A DNA stretch of 64,000 nucleotides from an uncultured Bacteroidales bacterium (lineage in GTDB: Bacteria; Bacteroidota; Bacteroidia; Bacteroidales; FEN-979), in contig CAIQUS010000066.1 in the NCBI GenBank assembly GCA_903875045.1, forward strand, positions 1-64,000. The letters are read 5' to 3'. The first letter of the stretch is position 1. Every line of letters starts with the position of its first letter. The notes beneath the pieces were generated by a model. That model worked only from the letters and a program-made list of their open reading frames with translations. It made no database searches and was not told where the DNA came from. Position numbers and translations under genes: made by a program. Positions 1-7,931 of this stretch are shown piece by piece.

Positions 1-895
1 TAAGCCCACTAAGCTGAATGCCTTCAAGTCGTTGTTTTTGATAGGCAGTAAGGTTTTCACGGTTCTTAAGAAAAATGTACTTAGACCCTTTCAAAATCGG
101 GTTTTTCTCAACTTCGCTCTTTCTTACTTTATCCACGGCCTCATTAATCACCTTGGACACATGAAACCGGTCAAATACAACGGAAGCATTGGGAAGATTG
201 GCCTCAACACCTTTGATAAATGCAGGGGACATGTCGCACGAAACTTGCTCGATGTTATCGGGTTCGCCTCCATGGGCAACAAGGTCACTTACAAAAGCCT
301 GAATAACCGTATGGTCCTTACCTTCGGTAACAAAAATGGTTCTTTTTTCTTCAATATCAACGAATAGCGAAACATAGACATGATTTTTACGAACAGATGT
401 TTCATCAATCCCAACTACAGTGACTTCGGAATAATCTTCTTCTGCCCGGGCTTTGTTGGTGTAGGCTTTGATCATCTTCCACAACTTGTTGTCATAAACG
501 TTAAATAACTGACAGACATTATGAACCGGCATTACCTTTACCAGCTCAAGAATCAAGGCTTCAAAAAGCAATGTGAACCCCGGCGCATGTCCTTCCCAGG
601 GAGCCTGAACCTGTCGGATCTTTCCATTGCCCAAATCAACCCGGGGAATCCAGGCATGCAGGTAACACTGGTACTGGAAAAAGTTCAAATGCCTCCAGGT
701 TTTCTCAGTAGTGTCGTATGCTTTAAAATGCCCTTCAAATCCTGACTCTTTATCTTCGTAGTAGAATGATGAACCTCGTTCAAAATCAATCCAAATCTCA
801 AGTCTACCAGCAGTCTGGTCGAAGTTTATATCATGAACAAACCAGGGTTTTTCTACCAACAAAGCTTTTGCGAACAAATCTTTCTGCGTTAACAT
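1..895 (-). CDS. ISL3-family transposase, C-terminus beyond left edge
   Basis: Catalyses movement of an ISL3-type insertion sequence. Read from the ATG at 893-895, the frame stays open to the left edge (about 298 codons), so the C-terminus and one IS end are outside the window. Seen: GIDETSVRKNHVYVSLF carries the first catalytic Asp, CDMSPAFIKGVEANLP the second Asp, followed by VVFDRFHVSKVINEAVD; this is the DDE_Tnp_ISL3 pattern. The N-terminal segment WRHLNFFQYQCYLHAWIPRVD-like region resembles the family zinc-knuckle area but keeps few of its cysteines. No stop or frameshift is visible, so the element may be intact. The other IS terminus must be sought to the left of the window. Family assignment is confident; activity is not known. 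Confidence 0.93.
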   Translation of the reverse strand, partial: MLTQKDLFAKALLVEKPWFVHDINFDQTAGRLEIWIDFERGSSFYYEDKESGFEGHFKAYDTTEKTWRHLNFFQYQCYLHAWIPRVDLGNGKIRQVQAPWEGHAPGFTLLFEALILELVKVMPVHNVCQLFNVYDNKLWKMIKAYTNKARAEEDYSEVTVVGIDETSVRKNHVYVSLFVDIEEKRTIFVTEGKDHTVIQAFVSDLVAHGGEPDNIEQVSCDMSPAFIKGVEANLPNASVVFDRFHVSKVINEAVDKVRKSEVEKNPILKGSKYIFLKNRENLTAYQKQRLEGIQLSGL

Positions 896-1026
896 ACGAT
901 CCCTGTTTTAAGTTTCAGTAGATGAATAGAACAGGCAAGGTACGAATTGGACTAAAATCACTCATAAAGTATTTGAAATAAATCGAAATAAAAAATAAAT
1001 GCAACATAATCAACTCAATATAGCTT

Positions 1027-1178
1027 TCAATCAATTGCCCTTAGAAGCTTTTTCTTTGGATGGACAATGGCCTGTCAAGGGTGCCCATTGGGTTGATTTG
1101 TGCGTCAGGCCGGGCATTTACACGCCCTTGACAGGTTCTTGGTCATCCAATAATTTTGCGAATAAGGCAATTGATTGA
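1027..1178. repeat. 152-bp imperfect palindrome upstream of the transposase
   Basis: The outer arms TCAATCAATTGCC (1027-1039) and GGCAATTGATTGA (1166-1178) are perfect inverted repeats. The inner arms CCTGTCAAGGG (1071-1081) and CCCTTGACAGG (1125-1135) are also perfect, and TGCCC/GGGCA pairs lie further in. All pairs share nearly the same centre (about 1100-1103). It lies about 130 nt upstream of the transposase start. It could be the right-end structure of the IS, an independent palindromic element, or a strong RNA hairpin. The rest of 896-1264 is AT-rich with no gene seen. Confidence 0.7.
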
Positions 1179-1264
1179 TGCCCGGGAAAATGTCAAATAT
1201 TTTATTTTTTTTCATCATTTAATGTTGTTCGGTAATCTATATTCAGTAAATTTACCCACTCAGA

Positions 1265-1393
1265 ATGGCAAAGTGCCGTTTTATGGATATCTATTTAACT
1301 CCTGATGAATATAAGGGAACAAATTACAAGGCCACTTGTAACAGAACCTTTGGCATTGCTGTCGGATACCTTATCCCTCTTGGAAAAAAATAA
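1265..1393 (+). pseudogene. possible C-terminal remnant of an outer-membrane protein
   Basis: A 42-codon reading frame ends in GIAVGYLIPLGKK, which resembles the last beta-strand of Bacteroidota outer-membrane or porin-like proteins. There is no promoter or ribosome binding site, and an in-frame stop lies immediately upstream (1247-1249). I read it as a leftover gene 3' end, perhaps displaced by the neighbouring insertion sequence. The similarity is judged by eye from a very short segment, so it may be fortuitous. Confidence 0.25.
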
Positions 1394-1452
1394 AACTATC
1401 CTCTCCTTTTACACTTTTTGAAACTCGCTTAATGAATACCTCCCCCACACCT

Positions 1453-2340
1453 TCAGTACCTGTTCGGTACAAACGTTTGCTCCGACATGGGAGGGCGGAC
1501 ATACGCTTTGTCGTGCTCCAAAGGAGGCAAAATGATTGTTTCGCGTGGCACATCATCATGCGGAATCAGACTAAGCAGATGGCGAATGCAGTTTAACCTG
1601 GCTTTGCGTTTGTCATCGGCTCCCACAACGAACCATGGAGATTGTTTCGTGTCGGTATACGCAAACATTTCATCTTTCGCTTTTGAATAATCGATCCATT
1701 TGGTCCGCGATTCCACATCCATCGGGCTGATCTTCCATCTGCGGGTGGGATCGTTGATTCGTTGAAGAAACCTTTTTTCCTGCTCTTTGTCATTTACCGA
1801 AAACCAGTATTTGATGAGGATAATGCCGGAACGGATCAGCATGTTTTCAAAGTTCGGACAAGAGCGCAGAAAGTCCCAGTATTCGGCCTCAGTACAAAAG
1901 CCCATCACCCGCTCCACCCCAGCCCTGTTATACCAGCTGCGGTCGAAAAGCACCATCTCCCCTGCCGCCGGCAAATGTGGCACATAACGTTGAAAATACC
2001 ACTGGGTTTTCTCCTTCTCGGTAGGAACACCAAGTGCAACAACGCGGCATACACGCGGATTAAGGCTCTCTGTGATCCGTTTGATAGCACCTCCCTTTCC
2101 GGCAGCATCACGCCCCTCGAAAAGGATGACTACGCGCAGCCCTTTGTATTTAACCCATTCCTGAAGACGGACCAGTTCAACCTGAAGTTTGGCCAATTCG
2201 TCTTCGTACATTTTTTTTGGCAATTTATCAATGCCTTCGTCTTCCGGATTGGAAAGGGATGGTTGGGGAACAATCACTGATTCCTCTTTTTTCTTCTCTT
2301 TCTTTACTTTTTCCTTCGGTTTATCTTTTTTGTGTCCCAT
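1453..2340 (-). CDS. ppk2: polyphosphate kinase 2 family protein
   Basis: Transfers phosphate between polyphosphate and a nucleoside di- or monophosphate in the cytoplasm. The 295-aa protein begins with a Lys/Glu-rich tail (residues 1-35). The PPK2 P-loop FEGRDAAGKGGAI lies at about 74-86 and the lid/Walker B region LFDRSWYNRAGVERV at about 131-145, both diagnostic for PPK2. Length and motifs fit class I or III single-domain enzymes; the preferred nucleotide cannot be told from sequence. It stands alone between the IS/remnant region and galK, on the same strand as galK but 111 nt downstream of it, across a heptamer-repeat block, so it may be transcribed separately. Confidence 0.93.
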   Translation of the reverse strand: MGHKKDKPKEKVKKEKKKEESVIVPQPSLSNPEDEGIDKLPKKMYEDELAKLQVELVRLQEWVKYKGLRVVILFEGRDAAGKGGAIKRITESLNPRVCRVVALGVPTEKEKTQWYFQRYVPHLPAAGEMVLFDRSWYNRAGVERVMGFCTEAEYWDFLRSCPNFENMLIRSGIILIKYWFSVNDKEQEKRFLQRINDPTRRWKISPMDVESRTKWIDYSKAKDEMFAYTDTKQSPWFVVGADDKRKARLNCIRHLLSLIPHDDVPRETIILPPLEHDKAYVRPPMSEQTFVPNRY

Positions 2341-2354
2341 GGGTGGAGGTCTTA

Positions 2355-2396
2355 TTTACGATTACGATTTAAGATTTACGAATTACGAATTTACGA
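2355..2396. repeat. TTTACGA heptamer array
   Basis: Six head-to-tail degenerate copies of TTTACGA (variants TTACGA, TTTAAGA, ATTACGA) fill the space just upstream of ppk2. The same unit, in either orientation, recurs at 10377-10418 and 25714-25844. Confidence 0.8.
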
Positions 2397-2451
2397 AATA
2401 AATAAGATTGAGATGTTATTCTCAAGAAAAAGTAATTAAAAACCAAGGGTG

Positions 2452-3618
2452 CTATTTTATCTCACGAACACCATCTGAAACCTCGGCAATATAAAAATCG
2501 GCTTTCAGGCCTGTTTTCAGGTGGTATTCATAGCCGACCTGCTCAATAAATTTATCCACAACATCCTCACGGACAATACTTACCGTGCAACCGCCAAAAC
2601 CTGCACCGGTCATACGCGAACCAACCACACCATTCATCTTTTGTGCCTCGGCAACCATGGTATCCAATTCAAATCCGGTTACTTCATAATTGTCGCGCAA
2701 CGATTCGTGTGAAGCATTCATCAATGCACCAAACTGAAGTATGTCATCTTTGAGGAGGCTTGATACAGAATTCAGCACCCGCTGGTTTTCGGATATGACA
2801 TGCCGTGCCCGCCTGCGAATCAACTCATCAGGGATTTCTTCCTGCATTTTAAAAAACTGCATGAAGCTGATCTCACCAAGTTTAGAAACTGGCAGGCTTT
2901 GACTCAGGTAAGTCACGGCAAGCTGACATTCGGCTACCCGTTCATTGTATTTAGAATCGGCCAGGCCGCGCTGTTTGTTGGTATTGCCAATGATGAGCTT
3001 AAACCCTCTTAGTACAAAAGGGACCCGCTTGTGTTCAAGTGTGAGACAATTGAGGAACAGCGCATGGTCTTTATGCCCCATGCCTACTGCAAACATATCC
3101 ATGATGCCACAGTTGAGACCGACAAACTCATTTTCCGAGCGCTGCGCCATTTTCACCAGGTCGATCATTTCAAGTGGCACCGGTTTCAAAATCATGTTAA
3201 GCGCAAATGCAGTAACCATTTCGATGGAGGCCGAGGATGATAAGCCGGCACCGTTGGGGATATCACCCGAATAAAGCATTTCGAATCCGGGAATCGTGAT
3301 GCCCAGTTTCCTGAATTGGTCGAAAATTCCGAGTGGATAATTCACCCACTGGTTACCGACCTTTTGAGAAAGTTCCCCAACAGGAATTGCTGTGCTGAAT
3401 TCCATATTGGTGGAACCAAGCCTGACAACTCCATCCGCATTGGGGCGAACAAGAAGATAGGTGCCATGCTGAATGGCGCATGGCAGCACAAAGCCACCAT
3501 TGTAATCGGTGTGCTCACCGATGAGGTTTACCCTCCCTGGGGCAAAAAAACACCGTGGCCCCACTTCTGGTTTGCCATACATTTTAATAAAAAGCTCATT
3601 TAATATTTTCAGGTCCAT
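2452..3618 (-). CDS. galK: galactokinase
   Basis: Phosphorylates galactose to galactose-1-phosphate, the first Leloir step, in the cytoplasm. The 388-aa length is normal. GRVNLIGEHTDYN (residues 28-40) is the galactokinase signature. The GHMP ATP-binding loop PNGAGLSSSAS lies at 121-131, the catalytic Asp is in GIMDMFAVG near 174, and the GHMP C-terminal motif GSRMTGAGFGGC is near the end. The usual GIMDQ is GIMDM here. No galT, galE or galactose transporter is adjacent. A TAATTTTG -7 box about 46 nt upstream suggests its own promoter, separate from rnz. Confidence 0.96.
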   Translation of the reverse strand: MDLKILNELFIKMYGKPEVGPRCFFAPGRVNLIGEHTDYNGGFVLPCAIQHGTYLLVRPNADGVVRLGSTNMEFSTAIPVGELSQKVGNQWVNYPLGIFDQFRKLGITIPGFEMLYSGDIPNGAGLSSSASIEMVTAFALNMILKPVPLEMIDLVKMAQRSENEFVGLNCGIMDMFAVGMGHKDHALFLNCLTLEHKRVPFVLRGFKLIIGNTNKQRGLADSKYNERVAECQLAVTYLSQSLPVSKLGEISFMQFFKMQEEIPDELIRRRARHVISENQRVLNSVSSLLKDDILQFGALMNASHESLRDNYEVTGFELDTMVAEAQKMNGVVGSRMTGAGFGGCTVSIVREDVVDKFIEQVGYEYHLKTGLKADFYIAEVSDGVREIK

Positions 3619-3663
3619 GGGATTATTGGGTTAGGGGTTCTTTGGTGTTTGAAAACTTATTGG

Positions 3664-3671
3664 CAAAATTA
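3664..3671 (-). promoter_or_regulatory. galK -7 box
   Basis: TAATTTTG on the minus strand matches TAnnTTTG and would give a leader of about 40 nt before the galK ATG. I see no good TTG at -33. Confidence 0.45.
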
Positions 3672-3705
3672 AAAAGAAATGGTATTGGCGCTGCATAAAG
3701 AAATT

Positions 3706-4497
3706 TCAACCAATATCGATCGGAATTCCCTCCTCAGCCGGATAGGTTTCAGGAAAAACCGAACGGGCTTCCTCCAATAAAGGGCCAACATCTTCATATC
3801 TGGCAGAAAAATGGCCGAGCAATAATTTTTTAACCCTTGCTTTGGTGGCAATGGTGGCTGCTTCGATGGCAGTCGAATGAAATTTATCTGCTGCAACTGC
3901 AGCCAGGTTTTGCATAAAAGTAGCTTCATGGTAAAGAAGGCTAACTTCCTGAATATATGGTATCACCTGCTCACAATAACCAGTATCGCTGCAATATGCA
4001 TAGGAACGTGCTGCTGGAACCCTGCGTGGTGGATTTTTCTCCCGGAACACAAACCCACAGGTTGGAATTCTGTGGTGCAACGGAAAACTGTGAACAGTAA
4101 TCCGTTCCTGTTCCAAAACCAGATCATAATGATCCATCCTGAGGGGATGAAAATGGTATGGATAGTTGAGGACGGTTTGTGAAGCCTCCATCTGAAGGTG
4201 GAGAATTTCATCCAGCATGGCTGGCCCGTAAACATGAAGTTCCTCTTTGCGTCCGAGCAGGTGCATTGAATGCAGGAGACCGATCAGTCCGAAAAAGTGA
4301 TCCCCATGCAGATGACTAATGAAAATATGCTTGATCCGCTGCATGGAAAGATGATACTTCCGTAATTGAAATTGGGTTCCTTCACCGCAATCAATTAAAA
4401 AGAAGCGCTCATTTGCATTGAGCAAATGAGCGCTTAGGTTTCTGTTGTTAGCCGGAATGGCAGCATTGCTGCCAAGAACTGTCAACGAAAAGTTCAT
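3706..4497 (-). CDS. rnz: ribonuclease Z with an internal deletion
   Basis: Metallo-beta-lactamase-fold endonuclease that trims tRNA 3' ends. Zinc ligands are present: HLHGDH at residues 62-67, the Asp of YAYCSDT, HEATF, and the late His of LLGHFSARYED. The N-terminus LTVLGSNAAIPANNRN and CGEGTQFQLRK match RNase Z. At 263 aa it is about 40 residues shorter than typical Bacteroidota RNase Z. The missing part lies between CGFVFREK and RSYAYCSDT, where relatives carry about 50 residues and this protein has about 9. The frame is otherwise clean. It begins 6 nt after the rpsA stop, so it is probably co-transcribed with rpsA. Confidence 0.92.
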   Translation of the reverse strand: MNFSLTVLGSNAAIPANNRNLSAHLLNANERFFLIDCGEGTQFQLRKYHLSMQRIKHIFISHLHGDHFFGLIGLLHSMHLLGRKEELHVYGPAMLDEILHLQMEASQTVLNYPYHFHPLRMDHYDLVLEQERITVHSFPLHHRIPTCGFVFREKNPPRRVPAARSYAYCSDTGYCEQVIPYIQEVSLLYHEATFMQNLAAVAADKFHSTAIEAATIATKARVKKLLLGHFSARYEDVGPLLEEARSVFPETYPAEEGIPIDIG

Positions 4498-4503
4498 GCC
4501 TGA

Positions 4504-6639
4504 TTATTCGGCAACAGGTTCTTCGTTTTCGGCATCCACTTCAGGTTTTACATCATCCTTCAGTGACTTGGTATCACGGGCCAGATTTTCGGCTTTCACC
4601 ATGTCAGCCTTAAGGTTTGCAAGGGCATCAATATCTCCAAGGGTTGTTTTCTCTAAGTTGTCTTTGAGTTTTTTAACCGCTTTTTTGGTGTCGCTTTCCT
4701 TTTTCAGGCCTGTTTTAACATCCTTGTTCTTCTCGGCGTTGGCAGCATCCTGGTGAATTTTACTATGGCTCAGGATGATCTTTTTGTTCTCTTTCGAAAA
4801 CTCAATCACCTTGAAATCCATGGCTTCTTCTTCCCTGGCCATGCTGTTGTCTTCCTTGCCTAGATGACGCAGAGGTGCAAATCCTTCCACGCCGTAAGGG
4901 AGTGCAATGATAGCTCCTTTATCATTGAGGGTAACGATGGTCCCGAGGTGCACTGAGCCAACTGCAAACACATTTTCGAATACATCCCATGGGTTTTCTT
5001 CGAGTTGTTTGTGTCCAAGGCTGAGACGACGGTTTTCTACATCAACATCAAGTACCATTACTTCAATGCTTTCACCAATTTTGGTGAATTCGGCAGGATG
5101 CTTGATTTTTTTGGACCAGCTGAGATCGGAAATGTGGATCAATCCGTCAACACCCTCTTCCAGTTCTACAAAAATCCCAAAATTGGTAAAATTGCGAACG
5201 GTAGCGGTATGGGTTGAACGCAGCGGATATTTTTCCCTGATGTTTGCCCATGGGTCTGGAATGAGTTGCTTGATACCCATCGACATCTTCCGCTCTTCGC
5301 GGTCGAGTGTAAGGATAACTGCTTCAACTTCCTGTCCGACTTTAAGGAAATCATGGGCTGTGCGCAAGTGCTGCGACCATGACATTTCAGAAACGTGGAT
5401 AAGGCCTTCAACGCCGGTTGTGATTTCAACAAATGCGCCATAATCGGCAATAACAACAACTTTACCTTTCACTTTATCGCCAATCTTAAGATTTTGGTCA
5501 AGTGAATCCCATGGATGAGGGGTAAGCTGTTTGAGGCCGAGGGCAATGCGTTTTTTATTTTCATCGAAATCGAGAATAACCACCTTGATTTTCTGATCAA
5601 GTTTCACAATCTCCTCAGGATGGTTGATACGTCCCCAGCTAAGGTCGGTAATATGGACCAAACCGTCAACGCCACCAAGGTCAACAAATACACCATAGCT
5701 GGTGATATTCTTGACAGTACCTTCAAGGATCTGTCCTTTTTCAAGTTTCTTGATGATCTCTGCCTTCTGTGCTTCGAGTTCATCTTCGATCAACGCTTTG
5801 TGTGATACAACCACATTCTTGTATTCATGATTGATTTTCACAACTTTGAATTCCATGACTTTGTCGACAAACACATCATAATCACGGATGGGTTTTACAT
5901 CGATTTGTGATCCTGGAAGGAAAGCCTCGATACCGAAAATATCGACAATCAAACCGCCCTTGGTACGTGATTTCACATAACCTTTGATAATTTCCTGTTT
6001 TTCGTAAGCATCATTGATGCGTTCCCACGATTTCAGGATACGTGCTTTTTTGTGTGACAGGAGCAGCTGACCGCTGGTATCTTCCTGATTTTCAATATAA
6101 ACCTCAACTTTATCTCCGATTTTCAGTTCGGGATTGTAGCGAAATTCATTCATCTGGATCACACCATCGCTTTTGAAACCAATGTTGACAATGATTTCAC
6201 GATTGGTCATGGTGACCACTGTGCCTTCAATTACTTCATGGTCCTGGATGGCACGAAGGGTTTGATCATAGGCATCTTCCAGTTTGGTACGTTCTTCACT
6301 GGAATAAATTTCATGTTTTTTCCCAATGGCATCCCAGTCGAAATCTGCCGGGGCAACAGGTGCCACAGGCGCTCTTCTGGCTGGTCTTACCGGGGCTGGT
6401 GCAACCGGCTCGTCAACAATCTCCGCAACAGGTTCGGCAGCGATTTCTGCGACAGGTTCTGCAACGATCTCAGTAACAGGTTCTGCAACGATCTCTGCAA
6501 CAGGTTCTGCAACAATTTCCGCAACAGTTTCAGTAATTACCTCTTCTGCAACAATAGGATCGGTGTTGGCATTTTCAATGTGTTCAGCAATGGGTTCAGC
6601 ATTCTGCTCCAGGTTTTCATTTGTTTCTTCAGGAGTCAT
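4504..6639 (-). CDS. rpsA: 30S ribosomal protein S1
   Basis: RNA-binding ribosomal protein that helps load mRNA on the 30S subunit. Six S1 (OB-fold) domains can be read in order: one from about residue 135 (VIEGTVVTMTNREIIVNIG), a second from about 215, typical ones with YGVFVDLGGVDGLVHITD, YGAFVEITTGVEGLIHVSE and FGIFVELEEGVDGLIHISD, and a last degenerate one from about 570. The N-terminus (residues about 37-80) is a low-complexity acidic repeat of EPVAEIVA, followed by a Pro/Arg linker. The C-terminal 70 residues are Lys/Asp/Glu-rich. The 711-aa length exceeds the usual 550-630 because of these tails. It heads an rpsA-rnz unit with a clear upstream promoter. Confidence 0.95.
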   Translation of the reverse strand: MTPEETNENLEQNAEPIAEHIENANTDPIVAEEVITETVAEIVAEPVAEIVAEPVTEIVAEPVAEIAAEPVAEIVDEPVAPAPVRPARRAPVAPVAPADFDWDAIGKKHEIYSSEERTKLEDAYDQTLRAIQDHEVIEGTVVTMTNREIIVNIGFKSDGVIQMNEFRYNPELKIGDKVEVYIENQEDTSGQLLLSHKKARILKSWERINDAYEKQEIIKGYVKSRTKGGLIVDIFGIEAFLPGSQIDVKPIRDYDVFVDKVMEFKVVKINHEYKNVVVSHKALIEDELEAQKAEIIKKLEKGQILEGTVKNITSYGVFVDLGGVDGLVHITDLSWGRINHPEEIVKLDQKIKVVILDFDENKKRIALGLKQLTPHPWDSLDQNLKIGDKVKGKVVVIADYGAFVEITTGVEGLIHVSEMSWSQHLRTAHDFLKVGQEVEAVILTLDREERKMSMGIKQLIPDPWANIREKYPLRSTHTATVRNFTNFGIFVELEEGVDGLIHISDLSWSKKIKHPAEFTKIGESIEVMVLDVDVENRRLSLGHKQLEENPWDVFENVFAVGSVHLGTIVTLNDKGAIIALPYGVEGFAPLRHLGKEDNSMAREEEAMDFKVIEFSKENKKIILSHSKIHQDAANAEKNKDVKTGLKKESDTKKAVKKLKDNLEKTTLGDIDALANLKADMVKAENLARDTKSLKDDVKPEVDAENEEPVAE
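6405..6545. repeat. 24-bp-period coding repeat in rpsA
   Basis: Imperfect 24-bp units encode the octapeptide EPVAEIVA about five times in the S1 N-terminal extension. Unit-to-unit differences are mostly single substitutions, so slippage or recombination could change copy number without breaking the frame. Confidence 0.75.
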
Positions 6640-6749
6640 TCATTTTTGTTTTGTGGCAACGCGAATGCGTTAACCGGGTTTAACATTAAGTTAACTGGCA
6701 GGGATTTATATAAAGAACATTTTTCGTTTTACCCTTTAAAAACGGGGTG

Positions 6750-6780
6750 CAAAGTTAGGAAAATTCATTTTGTAAACCAA
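6750..6780 (-). promoter_or_regulatory. rpsA promoter
   Basis: On the minus strand TTGG (6780-6777) is followed 19 nt later by TAACTTTG (6757-6750), an excellent Bacteroidota -33/-7 pair. It predicts a 5' leader of about 105 nt for rpsA. The remainder of the 6640-6967 gap holds no gene that I can see. Confidence 0.8.
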
Positions 6781-6967
6781 GGCAAATCTGCTCTTTTTCA
6801 CGCTAAACGAGCAAGATAAAGATTTCCTTGCCTGAAATGGCCGGGACAAAAAATGTATCGGGCGAAATTTTTAACCATCTCCTGACAAAAAAGTTATAAT
6901 TTTAGTCCTTCATTCCGATAAATGAACTTACCCAGGTTACCAGATATCCAAAGCTAAAGCATTGCCT

Positions 6968-7870
6968 ATGAGACAAATAGTTATTTTCATACTTGTTTTT
7001 ATATTTTTCATCAACCAACAACACGCCCAGGTAGGTATAAACATTGATAACAGCACTCCTAATCCATCAGCAATGCTGGATGTATCGTCGGTCAGCAAAG
7101 GGTTTCTTCCTCCCAGGATGAGCACCACCCAGATGTATAACATCCCTTCGCCACCGGCAGGTCTGATCGTTTACAATGCCACCCTGAACACCATCTGCTG
7201 GTTTAACGGCTCCACCTGGGAAACCCTGACCAACCGTGACGGCCAGGGTTGCGGCGTGGTTACCTACGGAGGATTAACCTACAATACAGTCATTATCGGG
7301 ATGCAGTGCTGGATGAAGTCAAACCTCAATATCGGGCTGGCTATCCTTCACAGTCTGGATCAAACAGACAACGGGACCATCGAAAAATATTGCAATGGAG
7401 ACAACACAGCAAATTGCGACGAATATGGCGGGTTATATCAGTGGGCCGAGATGGTCCAGTACCAGAACGGAGCTTCCAATACCACTTCATGGAACCCCGC
7501 ACCAACAGGAAATGTGCAAGGCATTTGCCCTCCCGGATGGCATTTGCCGGAAAATTCAGACTGGAGTACGCTAACAACCTATCTTGATGGCACCACCGTT
7601 GCAGGGGGAAAGTTAAAAGAAACAGGCTTAACACATTGGAACACGCCAAACACCGGGGCAACAAACTCAAGTGGGTTTACCGCGCTTCCGGGTGGATGGT
7701 ACAATTCAAGTGGGATGGCGGGGACGGGATTCTATGGAAACTTTTCTTCAGCATCGGAATATTCATCAACCCAATTTTGGTACAGAGGTCTCACATTTGA
7801 TGATGCGAGTGTCAACGTATACCATTTGAGTAAAAGAACTAGTTTCTCAGTCCGCTGCCTCAAGGATTGA
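6968..7870 (+). CDS. secreted FISUMP-domain protein
   Basis: Exported protein of unknown function with a C-terminal Fibrobacter succinogenes major paralogous (FISUMP) domain. The first 20 residues form a signal peptide (MRQIVIFILVFIFFINQQ then HAQ). An N-terminal segment (VGINIDNSTPNPSAMLDVSS and FLPPRMSTTQM) is the stretch often seen at the start of Bacteroidota surface proteins. FISUMP hallmarks follow: GMQCWMKSNLN, GGLYQWAEMVQYQ, GICPPGWHLPENSDWSTL, GGKLKETGLTHW, GFTALPGGWY and the terminal FSVRCLKD. I chose the ATG at 6968; an upstream TTG at 6962 is less likely. A lipoprotein gene follows 61 nt later. A second FISUMP gene lies at 42718. Confidence 0.85.
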   Translation: MRQIVIFILVFIFFINQQHAQVGINIDNSTPNPSAMLDVSSVSKGFLPPRMSTTQMYNIPSPPAGLIVYNATLNTICWFNGSTWETLTNRDGQGCGVVTYGGLTYNTVIIGMQCWMKSNLNIGLAILHSLDQTDNGTIEKYCNGDNTANCDEYGGLYQWAEMVQYQNGASNTTSWNPAPTGNVQGICPPGWHLPENSDWSTLTTYLDGTTVAGGKLKETGLTHWNTPNTGATNSSGFTALPGGWYNSSGMAGTGFYGNFSSASEYSSTQFWYRGLTFDDASVNVYHLSKRTSFSVRCLKD

Positions 7871-7931
7871 ACATCTTCATTTTCACCAGGTTAATATCCG
7901 GTAATTTCATTAATAAAACACAAACCAAATC

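Noticed and set aside
32..745. plus-strand open frames at the left edge
   Set aside because: They are complements of the ISL3 transposase, whose minus-strand translation shows all catalytic motifs.
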